Source: Neoarius graeffei (taxonomy: Eukaryota > Chordata > Actinopteri > Siluriformes > Ariidae). Taken from it: a DNA stretch of 64,000 bases. Within the stretch, counting starts at the first letter, position 1; each line of letters begins with the position of its first letter. The stretch spans positions 33,982,698-34,046,697 of the forward strand of contig NC_083577.1 of assembly GCF_027579695.1 (NCBI RefSeq). Direction: 5' to 3'. The position numbers and the translations under genes are program-made. The notes below the pieces were generated by a model. It saw nothing but the letters and a program-made list of their open reading frames with translations, was not told where the DNA came from and ran no database searches. Below, piece by piece: positions 9,600 to 21,691 of this stretch.

Positions 9600-12500
9600 G
9601 TAAATAAAATGTACATATGAACTCATGTGAACAAATGCTCTTGTTCATAATTATGACAATTACTTTGTAAATGATTTTGTTTATATGAATTCACGAAAAT
9701 CAAAAACACAGAGTCTCCATGCAGTGTGTTAATTTATTTCAGGAGGAGATCAAAACTGCCCTGAAGCCCCTACAGGAGAAACTGAAGAACTTTAAAGACT
9801 ATAAACTGAACTGGAGCAAGACTGCAGAACATATAAAGGTTAGAATCAATAACATGGGTTTGATATTATAATTAATAGCACGTATCATTTCTCTACTCAA
9901 AAATGAAAGTTTTGAATATGTTTCTGTCCTCAGTCTAAATTTGTTCCTTTACCAGTATTCAGCCTACTGACAAAAAATTGGGCAATTCGATAATGGTTCA
10001 TGTGCTCCATCTGGACAATGAATAATTTCATGAATGATGTAAATACATACACCTTATTTCCATGTTTGGGTTTATATGCAGAAAATTACAGAAAACATAA
10101 CCATGATTTGGTATTACAATAACCAATGTTACCCATAACAGTGAATTTAATAGACTATGTCGAGATTAAATCTGATCATATTTAACTGCATTAAAGCCAT
10201 GATCTCTTCATAGAACTGTTGTCATTTCAAGTGAACTACCACTAGAAAGCCATGGGGGAAGCCATGGCCTAAAGGTTTGAGAAGCAGCCTTCAAACCAAA
10301 AAGTTTGATTCCTTGAACCAGCAGGAAAATGTGTGGGTAGGGGTAGTGAATGAACAGCACTTTCCTCTACATCCATAGATGAAGTGCCCTGGAGCACCTA
10401 ACCCCCAACTGCTCCCCAGGTACAGGGGATGTGTGTGTTCACTGCTCATTTGTGTGTGTTTGTAGCACAAACTATGGATAATAGATAATGAGATCTAGGG
10501 TTAGGGTTAATTATCGCTCATGGGATCACAATGGAAGTCTTTCAAAATATCACATATTTTGTATCACAAATATTTATGTATTTTATACAATTATAGATCA
10601 TCAATATTTTATTTTGAGTGTTATTTTGTAGCTCAAATGCAGCATGCACACCAAACATTTCCAAGTCGAATTTACAAATTCAACACCAGAAGTACAAATT
10701 GAAAGTATTGTTAATTGGATTTATAAATCTGATATATACACAAAAATGGTGCAACATGGTCACTGCTTTACACTGAAAAAAGTAACCTATAGAATTTACC
10801 CAATAAATCTGAGGTAACAATTTGCATTGACTTGTTTGGGGTAGATTTAATTCCATATATTGAGTATAAAATAACTGAAATAAAAAGCTATGAAATACTT
10901 AAATAAATTGGTTAAAATTTACCTCACATTTATGTATCTATTCAACAGCTACCGGTACTTTCTCATTGAAATTGGGTAAAATTATCTCTTGTTTGCTAGT
11001 AGGTAATACCTGATAATTACTAATCAAAGGTAATTAATATCACTTAGTAACCATTACTTATTCAGAGAAGGTAAGATGTACTCCCCAAAAAAAGACTTTC
11101 AGATGGTTCATCATCTCAATGTTTTTAATCCATAAAATCATTAAAAAAAACGCAGAATAAAGTGCAGTACAACAGCTTCACACAACATTTCAAGTAATGA
11201 ACCTGTTTTATAACTCACTAACAAACAGTGTTGCCAGATACTGCTGACGTTTTCCAGCCCAAAATATGTTCAAAACCCGCCAAAATGCACTTGAAACCGC
11301 CCAACTTGGGCGGGAAACCACCAAATCTGGCAACACTGCTAACTAACAACTTCAAATGTTGTTTCTGGACTGACCAAATCTGCAGTCCAGGTTATACAAC
11401 AAATAACTGAACCGCCTTGTTTATATGCAGCAATGATGCACCAAATGATCAAAAAACACAAAATAAAGTGCAGTACAACAGCTTCACACAACATTTCAAG
11501 TAATGAACCTGTTTTATAACTCACTAAACTAACAGCCGGAGAGAGGAAGATGGCAGTCCAAGAGTTCCCTGTCCCGCTCACTCAAACGCGCGGTCTGACG
11601 CATGCGCAATTTGGAACACAGGACTCACGGCTTTGGGGTATATTTTACCGTATTTTTCCATGTAATGGTTGTTACTGTTAACGAATAGGTAGCATATGTA
11701 TAATTTACCCATTACTTTATAATTCCTTGGCTGACTGCAATAATCGAGTAAATTTTATCTGGTTTGCATAGATTATATTTACCACTCTCCGAAATCACTT
11801 CTTACAGTGTAGATGGGTTCAATGCAGAAAGGATTTCACTGTGCTCTAATGTACATGTGACAAATAAATGCTTAAAAACAAGCTTGTAAAGAAAAATCCA
11901 TATCCACAATTCGAAGCAAGTTTTTAACAGATTTAACAATTCAGTAATAACACAATTAATTAAAATGTATCTTCGTAATGACACATAATATGCTAATAAA
12001 TTCGTATGCTTGTTCATTGGGCTGCTTTTCATCTTTCTTGATGGTTCTACCAAGCCCAGATGAAAAACAAGATTAAAAAAGTGACAGTGTAATAGTAAAA
12101 AAAAAATAATAATAATGAAAAAAAATTAAACCTTGAGGTGGACCTCCTAGAAATTTATACGATTAAGAAATTTTTTCAAGGATTCTTATTTTGGGGTGGC
12201 ACGGTGGTGTAGTTAGCACTGTCGCCTCACAGCAAGAAGGTTCTGGGTTCGAGCCCGGTGGCTGATAGGGGCCTTTCTATGTGGAGTTTGCATGTTCTCC
12301 CCGTGTCTGTGTGGGTTTCCTCCAGGTGCTCTGGTTTCCCCCACAGTCCAAAGACGTGCTGGTTAGGCTAATTGGTGGCTCTAAATTGACCGTAGGTGTA
12401 AATGTGAGTGTGAATGGTTGTTTGTCTCTGTGTCAGCCCTGCGATGATCTGGCAACTTGTCCAGGGTGTTCACCGCCTCTCACCCATAGTCAGCTGGGAT

Positions 12501-13399
12501 AGGCTCCAGCTTGCCTGCGACCCTGCACAGTATAAGCAGCTATGGATAATGTTAGATTAGATTAGATTAGATTAGATTAGATTAGATTAGATTAGATTAG
12601 ATTAGATTAGATTAGATTAGATTCACTTTATTCATCCCACATCGGGGAAATTCACGTGATGGATGGATAGATTCTTATTTTGGTCAATGGTACATAATTA
12701 GGATAGGGACAGATTACTTTTAACACCTTGCAGGGTTTCATGGACTCTAATAATTATATTTTGCATCATTGTTATATTTCATCTGATTTTCTCTTCACTT
12801 CAGATTCAGGCCCAATACACAGAGTGTCAGATTAAGAAGGAATTTGAGAAGCTTCACCAGTTTCTACGAGATGAAGAGGCAGTCAGGATCACTGCACTGA
12901 GAGAGGAAGAGGAGCAGAAGAGTCAGATGATGAAGGAGAAGATTGAGAAGCTGAGCAAAGACATATCATCTCTTTCAGACACAGTCGGAGCCATAGAAGA
13001 GGAGATGAGAGCTGAAGATGTCTCATTGCTACAAGTGAGGATCATTTAGTCAGTATTTATACTGTGAGAAAGTAAAACTTCTTTCCATCATCAGAAACAT
13101 TACACTTCCATGGTGTAAAAGTGTAAATCATATCCACTGATATTTGCTTTGTTGTTTTACAGAACTGCAAGGACATAGTGAAAAGGTGAGTGATGTGCTT
13201 CCTGTCTCTCTCGTTCTCTGTTTCTGAATCCAAACCCACAGCAACACTGACTCCTGAATGTTTTTGCAGAGCCCAGAGCACACTGCAGCATCCAGAGGAG
13301 CTTTCAGGAGCACTGATCCATGTGACAAAACATCTGGCCAACCTGCAGTTCAGAGTCTGGGAGGAGATGCAGGAAGCTGTCCAATACAGTAAGACACTT

Positions 13400-13451
<52 letters not shown>

Positions 13452-13529
13452 CATGAATTTTTTTTCTTTCTGCTTTTCTGCCTTTGCTTTTAACCCTAAT
13501 GTGGTCATGATAATGACATGGTTCATTTG

Positions 13530-13570
<41 letters not shown>

Positions 13571-14422
13571 CCTTTCATGTTGCACTCATACAATGCAAGG
13601 GAAGTTTTATTTTGAAAAGCCTCTATTTCCATCAGACTTTTCAGTGTTTGAAGTGCAAGCAGAGGGACTGAGTGAAAAAATGGAGCATTTCAGCAGCTTA
13701 CAAAAGTTTTTGAGTTGCAGTTATTATAGAGATTGTTTACATTTGTACTTTAAACACACAGAGAAAAGGACATCAATGCATGTTAGTAAATGGTAGCTAG
13801 TTCCATGCTAATGTAATGATTAAGTTAGATTAGCTCCATCGAAACAGAATGTAAAAAGGTGTGTGTGTGTGTGTTTTCAGTCCCTGTAACTCTGGACCCC
13901 AACACTGTTCATCCTGAGCTCATTATATCTGATGATCTGACCAGTGTGAGACTCAGTGATGACAAACATAAACTTCCTGATAATCCAGAGAGATTTGATG
14001 AATGTTGCTGTATCTTGGGGTCTGAGGGCTTTAACTCAGGGACACACTGCTGGGATGTTGAAGTTGGAGACTGTACATGGTGGAGTGTGGGTGTGATAAC
14101 AGAATCTGCTCAGAGGAAGGGGGAGATCACCTCCAGAAGTGGAATCTGGTATGTGTGGTATTATGATCGTAAATATAGAGCAGGTTCTACACCACATCAA
14201 GTCACTCTCCTCTCCGTCGCACAGAAACTCCAGAGGATCAGAGTGAAGCTGGACTGGGACAAAGGAAAGCTGTCATTCTCTGACCCTCTCACTAACAAAC
14301 ATTTACACACTTTCACGCACACATTTACTGATAAATTACTACCAATCCTACATGTTGGTTGTGAAGAATCTCCTCTAAGGCTCCTCCCACTTCAGTGCTC
14401 TAAGAGTGAATCAGATCAGTGA
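9147..14422 (+). CDS. TRIM family E3 ubiquitin ligase, RING-B-box-coiled coil-PRY/SPRY (TRIM35-like), six exons
   Basis: Predicted exons are 9147-9599, 9743-9838 (96 nt), 12804-13034 (231 nt), 13163-13185 (23 nt), 13270-13388 (119 nt) and 13881-14422. All have AG/GT borders and join in frame to 1,464 nt, 487 residues. The 96, about 231 and 23 nt pattern is typical of TRIM genes. The protein has a C3HC4 RING (CPVCREIF ... CPLCRR), a B-box 2 ([12 protein letters not shown] ... HTNH), a coiled coil rich in E/K and a C-terminal PRY/SPRY. RING domains recruit E2 enzymes and transfer ubiquitin; SPRY domains bind targets, in fish often in antiviral sensing. The start ATG (MASKFSEED) was chosen because the RING follows at once. 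Closest named group by domain order is TRIM35-like/zinc-binding A33-like; orthology is not settled. A tandem, broken copy lies at 23600-30865. Confidence 0.9.
10247..10457 (+). repeat. tRNA-derived SINE (second family), 5' part in TRIM intron 2
   Basis: Begins agccatggcctaaaggtttgag (A-box like) and contains a B-box-like tttgattccttg. Its tail, agatgggttcaatgcagaaagg ... caaataaatgc, reappears at about 11811-11880, beyond inserted sequence. The same SINE is present uninterrupted at 26130-26397 in the duplicate gene, so it predates the duplication. Confidence 0.75.
11155..11535. repeat. 66-bp direct repeat flanking the palindromic MITE
   Basis: The block aataaagtgcagtacaacag through tttataactcacta is found at about 11157-11220 and again at about 11460-11523, with no difference that I can see. 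The palindromic element sits next to the first copy. Perfect identity suggests a recent local duplication. Confidence 0.8.
11226..11338. mobile_element. Miniature palindromic element, copy 2 (113 bp)
   Basis: Ends cagtgttgccagat and atctggcaacactg are perfect inverted repeats. Interior includes cagcccaaaatatgttcaaa and the small palindrome ccgcccaacttgggcgg. Flanks ctaacaaa and ctaactaa match 6 of 8, which would fit a hAT-type duplication. Confidence 0.85.
12195..12670 (+). repeat. tRNA-headed SINE (main family) with ATTAG tail, intron 2
   Basis: The head has RNA polymerase III A-box and B-box motifs (tggtgtagttagcactg; gggttcgagcc), followed by the family body (ctccccgtgtctgtgtggg, cagctgggataggctccag). 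The tail is (ATTAG)n at about 12548-12624 and a GATG stretch. Direct repeats attcttattttgg at 12182-12194 and 12671-12683 are the target duplication. The duplicate gene has the empty site near 26668. Confidence 0.9.
13401..13568 (+). repeat. (GT)n and (TTA)n microsatellites in TRIM intron 5
   Basis: (GT)n at about 13401-13449 begins 12 bp after the exon 5 donor; (TTA)n lies at about 13531-13568. Open frames here are microsatellite translation. Confidence 0.95.
13881..14422 (+). CDS. TRIM copy 1, last exon (PRY/SPRY)
   Basis: Starts after tttttcag-type acceptor and opens with [18 protein letters not shown], the PRY start (LDP motif), then HCWDVEVGD and [13 protein letters not shown] of SPRY, and ends [13 protein letters not shown] and TGA. 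About 180 residues, the normal length. Possible poly(A) signals (AATAAA) follow near 14610 and 15098. Confidence 0.9.
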
Positions 14423-14905
14423 GAGCTGATATTGTTTTTATTCCAGTTCATGAATTAAATATCGCAGATTAAAAAATTAATGTCCTTTATGTCAGTGTTT
14501 TTTTTTTCCTTGTGGAAACCGTGAAGCACAATTTTTGTGATTTTTTTTTTAAAGTGAATCAACTCAAAATATTTACAGAATATCTTGAAATAATGAATAA
14601 ATTCAAATAAAAAGATAATATCTTAAAATTTATCATGATATATTTTGAAGGTCTGAAGAAATCAAAATAAGTTAAATAATGACATACTATCTTGAAATAA
14701 CAAGGTGTTAACTCAAAATAATGATGTAGCATGCCATTAAAATCACAAAGGTGTGTTTAAATGTAGAACGAGCTAAAAAAAAAGATTATTTATTTTTAAT
14801 GGTGTATTTTAAATAGTTTTAAGTAAACTGAGAATTTGAAAGCTCATGTCTTTAATGTATTTGTACTTGTTAGCGTTTGCTGTTAATCTTGGATGAAATG
14901 TTTAG

Positions 14906-14910
<5 letters not shown>

Positions 14911-14965
<55 letters not shown>

Positions 14966-15235
14966 AACTGCAGTGGAGGAGAATTCAAGCTCTAAGTTTT
15001 CCTCAACCAGCAGTTTGTGGTTTTGCAAAGATCAGATGGATTTGTATGTTAATCCTGCATTAGGTGATGATTCACAAGTTCAAATCAGTTCTGAGTGAAA
15101 TAAAATCACTTTGTTCATACTGATATTAAATATTGTTAATCTGCATAATTGGACAATTAAAACATGCACAAATAAATACATCTGTAATGTGTGTTGTGTC
15201 TTCTAATACGGATATACTAGGTATTTTTAAAAAAC

Positions 15236-15302
<67 letters not shown>
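14911..15302 (+). repeat. (GT)n/(GA)n and (TA)n microsatellites, 3' flank of TRIM copy 1
   Basis: (GT)n at about 14911-14950 runs into (GA)n; (TA)n at about 15238-15302. Unique sequence between them is shared with 34205-34480 in the duplicated segment. Confidence 0.93.
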
Positions 15303-15306
<4 letters not shown>

Positions 15307-15760
15307 CCTATTTTTATGCATTTTAAAGGGTAACTTTAGCTTTAATTTCCTGTGAAGATATTCATGCAAAGTAAAGATGAATTGTCTTCAGTTCCTCATA
15401 AAGTAGTAATAACCATGCCCCTCACACATTTAAATGTCTTTATTGAGATATTAATATTCTATTGCAGAATTCAAGCCGAGTTGAATCAAGGTTTTTTGTT
15501 TTTTATTTCTTTTTTTATTTTAACTTACAGTTCTTCCATTGTAAAATGAGAATCAAGTCACATAACTGTGACCATTATACAGCTTGATAACCTGTAATAG
15601 TCATGTTAAAAACAACAACAATTATTGTTGAATAATAATAATAATAATAATAATAATGTTCTGAGTCAACATGCTGCTGTCCCAACTTTTTTGAAATGTT
15701 GCTGACAAATTCAAAATGAGCATATATAAAAACAATAAAATTTCTCAGTTTCAGATTTTG

Positions 15761-16138
15761 GGCGGCACGGTGGTGTAGTGGTTAGCGCTGTCGCCTCACA
15801 GCAAGAAGGTCCGGGTTCGAGCCCCGTGGCCGGCGAGGGCCTTTCTGTGCGGAGTTTGCATGTTCTCCCCGTGTCCACGTGGGTTTCCTCCGGGTGCTCC
15901 GGTTTCCCCCACAGTCCAAAGACATGCAGGTTAGGTTAACTGGTGACTCTAAATTGACCGTAGGTGTGAATGTGAGTGTGAATGGTTGTCTGTGTCTATG
16001 TGTCAGCCCTGTGATGACCTGGCGACTTGTCCAGGGTGTACCCTGCCTTTCACCTGTAATCAGCTGGGATAGGCTCCAGCTTGCCTGCGACCCTGTAGAA
16101 CAGGATAAAGCGGCTAGAGATAATGAGATGAGATGAGA
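15761..16138 (+). repeat. tRNA-headed SINE (main family)
   Basis: Full copy: ggcggcacggtggtgtagtg head with A- and B-boxes, body with ctccccgtgtccacgtggg and cagctgggataggctccag, and (GAGAT)n end. The preceding gtttcagattttg is the same target as that of the next SINE. Confidence 0.92.
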
Positions 16139-16254
16139 TAATGTTCTGAGTCAACATGCTGCTGTTCCAACTTTTTTGAAATGTTGCTGACATCAAATTC
16201 AAAATAAGCATATATTTTTCCAAAAACAATAAAATTTCTCAGTTTCAGCTTTTG

Positions 16255-16629
16255 GGCGGCACAGTGGTGTACGTAGTGGTTAGCGCTGTCACCTCACAGC
16301 AAGAAGGTCCGGGTTCGAGCCCCGTGGCCAGCGAGGGCATTTCTGTGCGGAGTTTGCATGTTCTCCCCGTGTCCGTGTGGGTTTCCTCCGGGTGCTCCGG
16401 TTTCCTCCACAGTCCAAAGACATGCAGGTTAGGTTAACTGGTGACTCTAAATTGACCGTAGGTGTGAATGTGAGTGTGAATGGTTGTCTGTGTCTATGTG
16501 TCAGCCCTGTGATGAAATGGCGACTTGTCCAGGGTGTACCCCGCCTTTCTCCTGTAGTCAGCTGGGATGGGCTCCAGCTTGCCTGCAACCCTGTAGAACA
16601 GGATAAAGTGGCTAGAGATAATGAGATGA
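16255..16629 (+). repeat. tRNA-headed SINE (main family), duplicated neighbour
   Basis: Full copy with a perfect 14-bp target duplication agtttcagcttttg at 16241-16254 and 16630-16643. Nearly the same sequence as the copy 490 bp upstream and at the same position in a repeated host block. Confidence 0.92.
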
Positions 16630-16865
16630 GTTTCAGCTTTTGATATGTTGTCTTTGTACTATTTTCAATGAAATATAGGGTTTCCAAGATTTGCAAATCA
16701 TCATAGTCTGTTTTTTATTTATGCTTTACACAGTGTCACGAATTTATGGAATTGGGGCTGGAAAAAATGATAGTTTATGAATATATAACAGAGCAATTCA
16801 CTGATCCTGTGTCAAAAACTGGAGCTTCAGAATATTTTATTCATAAAACATTGTAGTATGTTCCT

Positions 16866-17198
16866 GGGGTGGGTGGAACACTGAAGCTCAGGCAGTCAGG
16901 AAATGGTGTTCAACACAGTCCTTTTTTATTGTTAGATTTGCTTTCCAGCTTAATGTTATGTCTTAACACACACATACACAAACCCACACAAGCACTGGTC
17001 AGGAGATGCCATCTCCTCGTTCTCCCCTCCTTTTCACTGCTCTGTCATCACTGCTGAAGACACACACACACACACACACACACCATCAATTCACAACAGG
17101 TGTGCACATCACCACCAATAGCCCCCAGCTCTCTGTCCAATACGTCTGTCTGCAAGATAAAAGGGAGCGAGAAATCAGGGGAGTGTAAACGTGCCCCC

Positions 17199-17229
<31 letters not shown>

Positions 17230-18500
17230 ACACAGTGCAGCCTTTACCTTATTGAATGCCTGCTGGCACTGCTCTGTCCACTGGACTGAATCTGGTGCTC
17301 CCTTTTTAGTGAGATCAGTCAGTGGGCTGGTGACGTCTGAATAGTTAGGTATAAACCTACGATAGTATCCAGCCAACTCCAGGAACTGTCTCATTCCCTT
17401 TTTGGTTTTGGGCCTCGGGCAGGCCACAATTACTGCAGTCTTGTCAATTTGGGGATGCACTTGCCCATGATGCAAGTGGAAACCCAGATACCATGCTTCC
17501 ACCCACCCAATCGCACACTTTTTTGGGTTAGCTGTGAGGCCCGCATGCCTCAGCAACTCCAGGACAGCCCTGAGGTGTTTTAGGTGTCATGGCCAATCAT
17601 TGCTATATACGATGATGTCGTCTAGGTAGGTGGCAGCATAGCCGACATGCGGACAGAGGATTTTGTCCATGAGCTGCTGGGATGTTGCGGGAGTGCCAAA
17701 TAACCCGAAAGGAAGGGTGACGAATTGGTGTCAGCCAAATGGTGTGGAAAAGGCCATTTTTTCCTCATGATAGAGGAGTCAAGGGGATCTACCAATATCC
17801 CTTTGTCAAATCCAGTGTCGAATAAAAGCAAGCAGCACCTGATCAATCGAGTAACTCATCAATGCATGTCATTGGGTATGCGTTGAATTTAGACACCATG
17901 GTAACTTTTCTATAGTCCACACTGAACTGGACTGACCTGTCAATCTTGGAAACCAGGATCACTGGGCTGCTACACTCACTGTGGGATTCCTTGATTATTC
18001 CCATTTTGAGCATGGCTTTGGGTTTGTCCCGAACCATAGCTTTCTTGTGTTCAGGCAAGTGGTATGGGCGGCTCCGCACCACCATCCCTGGGGGCGTCTC
18101 AGTGTGGTACTCTATGAGGTGAGTGTGGCTGGGAAGGGGCTAGAATATGTCAGAAAACTCCACTTGCAACCTGGCAACCACCATGAGTTGGGCTGGCAAG
18201 AAGTAGTTTCCACAGGGGACTGGAGTGGCTCAAGTGTTAACTTTCATTTTTACCTCCGGCCCCAGCTCTGCCCTCTCTGGAACTACCAATGCCAATGCCA
18301 TGGGAACCCCCCTCATTCCAATGTTTTGGTAGGTTGAGGTGGTATATTTGTAGTGCCCCAGGCTGGGTCTGCCACGCAACCTGAGCAGCATTGCACTATA
18401 TGGGAACAGCAACAAGCTCAGGCTCCTGTTCAGCTCGGTCAGGGAGGAATTAATTGTGGCACGTACACAGGAACACCTGCAGTAGGCAGAGTCCAGAAAC
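16866..18500 (-). mobile_element. Gypsy-type LTR retrotransposon fossil
   Basis: Minus-strand stretches at about 17256-17556 and 17843-18085 read as Gypsy reverse transcriptase (for example the blocks around SPVILVSKID and FLELAGYYRRFIPNYS). LTR-like sequence may lie at about 16866-17190. The copy is broken in several places and only part of pol is recognisable. A run of C next to (CA)n at about 17193-17234 lies between the parts. Confidence 0.75.
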
Positions 18501-18506
18501 ACCGCA

Positions 18507-19562
18507 GTGTCTGGAACAGGGATTAAAGTGAGGATGGGGAGGAAGTGGAGGGCAGCAGAGGCAGTTCAGCAGGCAGAAAATCGGCTGAAGCACAAGGCCA
18601 TCCTTGGGAGTGTGGTGCAGGGCAGAGCCGGACTTGGGAGCCTACCAAAGTCCTCATACGACTCTGCTAGTGGGATGGAGAGGTGGAAGCAGGTGCAGAA
18701 GGAGGTGTGAGCTTCAGTGGAGGAAGAACAAACCAGCAGAGCAGTAGTCATGTGGAAACAAGGTGCCTGGATGAAGTGGGAACAGGGAATGGAGTGGAGT
18801 GTCATCTGGAAGGATATCTGGAAGTGGAACCCCCAAAGAATCAAATTCTTGATTCAGGGTGTCTATGGCATCCTTCTGAGCACATCCAACCTGTTCACAT
18901 GGGGCAAAATAGAAACACCTGCATGCTCCTTGTATTCTAAGACAGGAATCCATGAGCACATCCTGAGCAGCTGCTCCAAGGCACTGAGTAATGGCCAGTA
19001 TTGCTGGAGACATGACCAGGTCCTCAAGTCCATCACTGAGGCAATCAGCAAGAGGCTCAAAGATAGCAGATACACCCATGCTGCAGCCAAGGGCATCCAC
19101 TTTGTTAAGGAGGGACAGGTGCCAAAGAGAACACCAAAAGATTGCTCTGTAGGTTTGCTCTCCACAGCCCCAGACTGGAGTATGATGATTGACCTGGAGA
19201 GGCAGCTGAAAATTTCACCATACATCACCCAGTTCACATTGAGACCCGACATCATTTTAGTCTCAGAGGTCACAAAGCAGCTGATACTGCTGGAGCTGAT
19301 GGTACCCTGGGAAGAGAGGATGGAGGAGGCTCAAGAAAGGAAGAGGGCAAGATACCAGGAGCTGATGGAGGATTGTTGGAGGAATGGGTGGCGGACCAGA
19401 TGTATGCCAGTGGAGGTGGGCTGTAGGGGATTTGCTGGTCACTCCCTGCATAAGGCTTACGGAACCCTGGGCGTAACTGGTGCCAGCAGAAGAGCCAATG
19501 GTAACAACATGGAGGCAATAGAGAGAGCATCCAGATGGTTCTGGTTGAAGATGGGGGAGTAG
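18507..19562 (+). pseudogene. Non-LTR retrotransposon (LINE) C-terminal ORF fragment
   Basis: The reading frame is open from 18507 to 19562 apart from one TGA at about 18708-18710. It shows RIKFLIQGVYGILLS, then TPACSLYSKTG.HEHILSSC, a C-terminal CCHC-like finger, and YCWRHDQVLKSI, and further VPWEERMEEAQERKR and VGCRGFAG. These blocks form the C-terminal, post-RT part of a LINE ORF that is common in fish and cnidarian genomes. No reverse transcriptase core is left. Immediately upstream is the Gypsy fossil. Confidence 0.7.
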
Positions 19563-19689
19563 TGGGGGCAGAAGAATGCCACTAGGATACAGGCTGAGGT
19601 CTGATCAGCCTTGGTCAGGTCACCTCGAAGAGGGTGTCTGTTGTAAGACCCAAAACACCCAATGACTCAAGGAAACAACACTGATGATG

Positions 19690-20300
19690 TGTCCTTTTGT
19701 GTGCATCAGAGTATGCTATGGAGAACTCTCACCAAGAAACCACAGCAGAGGATGTACTTCCTAAGACAGCTGAAGTAGTTCAATCTGCCAAAGACAGTGA
19801 TGGTGCACTTTTACACCACCATCACTGAGTCCATCCTCACCTCCTCCATCACTGTCTGGTATGCTGCTGCCACTGCCAAGGATAAGGATAGACTGCAGTG
19901 TATCATTCGCTCTGCCAAGAGAATGATCAACTGCAATATACCATCTCTTCAAGACTTGTATGAGTCCAGGACCCTGAGGAGGGCAGAAAGGATTGTGGTC
20001 GATTCCTTGCACTCCAGACACAAACTTTTTGAGACACTCCCCTCTGGTAGGAGGTTGTGGTCCATTAGAACCAAAACCTCACACCATAAGGCCAGCTTTT
20101 TCCCCACTGCAGTTGGCCTCATCAAAAAGGTCAGAGCCCCCCACTGACTCTGAACTCACACACACTCCCAATGCATCACATCACACTTCCTCTCTGGACT
20201 ACTGTTTCACATTTCAGGTCATGCCATCTTTATGGCTGTGACCTTTTATTGCACATTCCAGCACACACTGTCCAGCTTGGACATTTAAAGAATCCATTGC
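19690..20300 (+). mobile_element. 3' fragment of an L2/CR1-type LINE
   Basis: The frame at 19797-20147 shows VWYAAATAKDKDRLQCIIRS, SLQDLYESRTLRRAERI and LPSGRRLWSIRTKT, the characteristic C-terminus of fish L2-like LINEs, ending about 100 bp before an AT-rich 3' UTR. The upstream RT is missing. Just before it, RMYFLRQLK precedes a stop in frame, so the fragment is broken. Confidence 0.75.
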
Positions 20301-20531
20301 ATATATGCTTTAAATATGTGTATTTCTTTTTTAAATTGTACATTTTAGATTTCTACGTATTTTTATTCTATTTATGTTTCTACTTTTGTCTCTTTTCTAT
20401 TTTTTCTCTTAATTGCTCATGCACCAAACACCAAGCAAATTCCTCAGTGAGAGTGTACTTGGCAATAAACTCAATTCTGTCAGCAAAGTGGCGGTAGATG
20501 GATATAGGCGCAGGAAGCATGACACTGAGGT

Positions 20532-20645
20532 CATCCATCCATCCATCCATCCATCCATCCATCCATCCATCCATTATCTGTAACTGTTTATCCTGTCCTA
20601 CAGGATCACAGGCAAGCTGGAGCCTATCCCAGCTGACTACACTGA
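20532..20645 (-). repeat. (ATCC)n with truncated SINE tail
   Basis: (ATCC)n at about 20533-20573, then the minus-strand tail of the main SINE family (aggatcacaggcaagctgga, gcctatcccagctgactac). The head is missing. Confidence 0.8.
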
Positions 20646-21690
20646 GGTCATGTCTTCTGTAATTTTTTCTTCAGGTTTCGTTTCATTTTCATTTCATATT
20701 AAATGAAAGTAGAGCTGACAAGACAATTATCCCTGCTTTAATACAGTGTCACATAACATGTAGCTGCAGATACATCTGACTTTTCCAAATGAGAGCACAG
20801 TAATGTTAGTTGGAAGTTGCAGAAGCGGAGTGTGTTCTATTTATAGACCAGATGCCTAAACTAATGAACATATGCAATGTAGAGGCTCACACAGCTCACA
20901 TAAACTTCAATACCCACAAATCCATTGTCCAAAATAAATTAACCTGATGGCATGTTAATTTCTGCCTGATGTGATCTTCATACACCTGAATAAAAATCAG
21001 TAAAAGGCTGCAACAAACAAAATTAATGTTCGGAGTTGGAACGCTAACATAAGTTGAGCAGGCAAAGAGAAGGAGGGAAGGTGTGAAAGTAATGGTTAAG
21101 TAGCCCACAGCTGGCTATAGATACAGTAGGGCTACAATGAGATGTTAACCTACACAGACAATTTTATGTTGAAATTCAATGGAGATGCAGCTAACCTACA
21201 TTGTCCAATGTTAGATTGGATGGATAGTTAATGTTGTGATGGATAGATTATCCTTTTCATTACCAAGCATTACCCTAACATAACCTATTGTTAAATAATA
21301 TCAATTGTAGATCAGTTATTTAGACTGTTGTCATTTTAAAAATTCAACAGAGGAGACAGGAGAAAGAATCAGGCAGGTGAAGTGAGAGTCAGGAAAAGAG
21401 AGGGAGATAACAGGGAAAGGCCTTCCTAAGTGAGTGAGAGTCAAGAAGTGATGCAGTCAGAAGGTCCTGGCACATGCTCTGTTGTCTATGAACCTGCAAA
21501 TTATAAATGCAAGTCACCATTCTGATGAGGAGAAGCAGAGCATTCTCTAAAACAGATGGATGAGGGACCAGTATAAATATCCCCATAGCCAATTTGGAAA
21601 AAGGCTTTTGAGATAATTTGAAGTGGGAAAATAATATTCCTGGCTATGGTACTCTCTGTCTGATGAAGCAGCATATTGTTGTGTATGCAT
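20646..21690. other. Stretch without a recognised gene
   Basis: AT-rich sequence without long open frames, splice-bounded coding blocks or clear inverted ends. Confidence 0.5.
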
Positions 21691-21691
21691 A

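Larger units (their letters stand above)
10771..11809. mobile_element. MITE with TA target duplication in TRIM intron 2
   Basis: Ends CACTGAAAAAAGTAACC and, inverted, CACTGTAAGAAGTGATT, each flanked by TA. It is 1,039 bp, AT-rich, and holds a smaller palindromic MITE (11226-11338) and a duplicated 66-bp block. It breaks the SINE begun at 10247; the duplicate gene has the SINE joined, which is an empty-site control. Confidence 0.75.
9054..15600 (+). repeat. Segmental duplication, unit A (TRIM copy 1 with flanks)
   Basis: Sequence from tgtgcagatgtgaccaattctg through the gene and on to about 15600 (cacataactgtgaccattatacagc) has a counterpart at 23485-42275. Exons, intron SINE, and 3' blocks at 15000-15210 and 15340-15600 all line up in order. 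Differences are mostly transposon insertions private to one unit. Confidence 0.88.
15657..16755. mobile_element. Mariner/Tc1-like remnant, partly duplicated around two SINEs
   Basis: Carries ctgtcccaacttttttgaaat and a terminal acagtgtcacgaatttatgg, like the 3' end of the mariner-like copies at 27727-30113 and 35686-37284. The block gttctgagtcaacatgctgc ... tttcagcttttg with its SINE occurs twice (about 15657-16138 and 16142-16629), so mariner piece and SINE were duplicated together. Confidence 0.7.

Noticed and set aside
15761-16138. tRNA genes at SINE heads (A- and B-box motifs at each copy)
   Set aside because: The boxes are part of a tRNA-derived SINE; no cloverleaf with anticodon arm and acceptor stem is complete.
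18714-19273. Minus-strand frames opposite the LINE C-terminal ORF
   Set aside because: Shadows of the plus-strand frame, which has the recognised LINE blocks.
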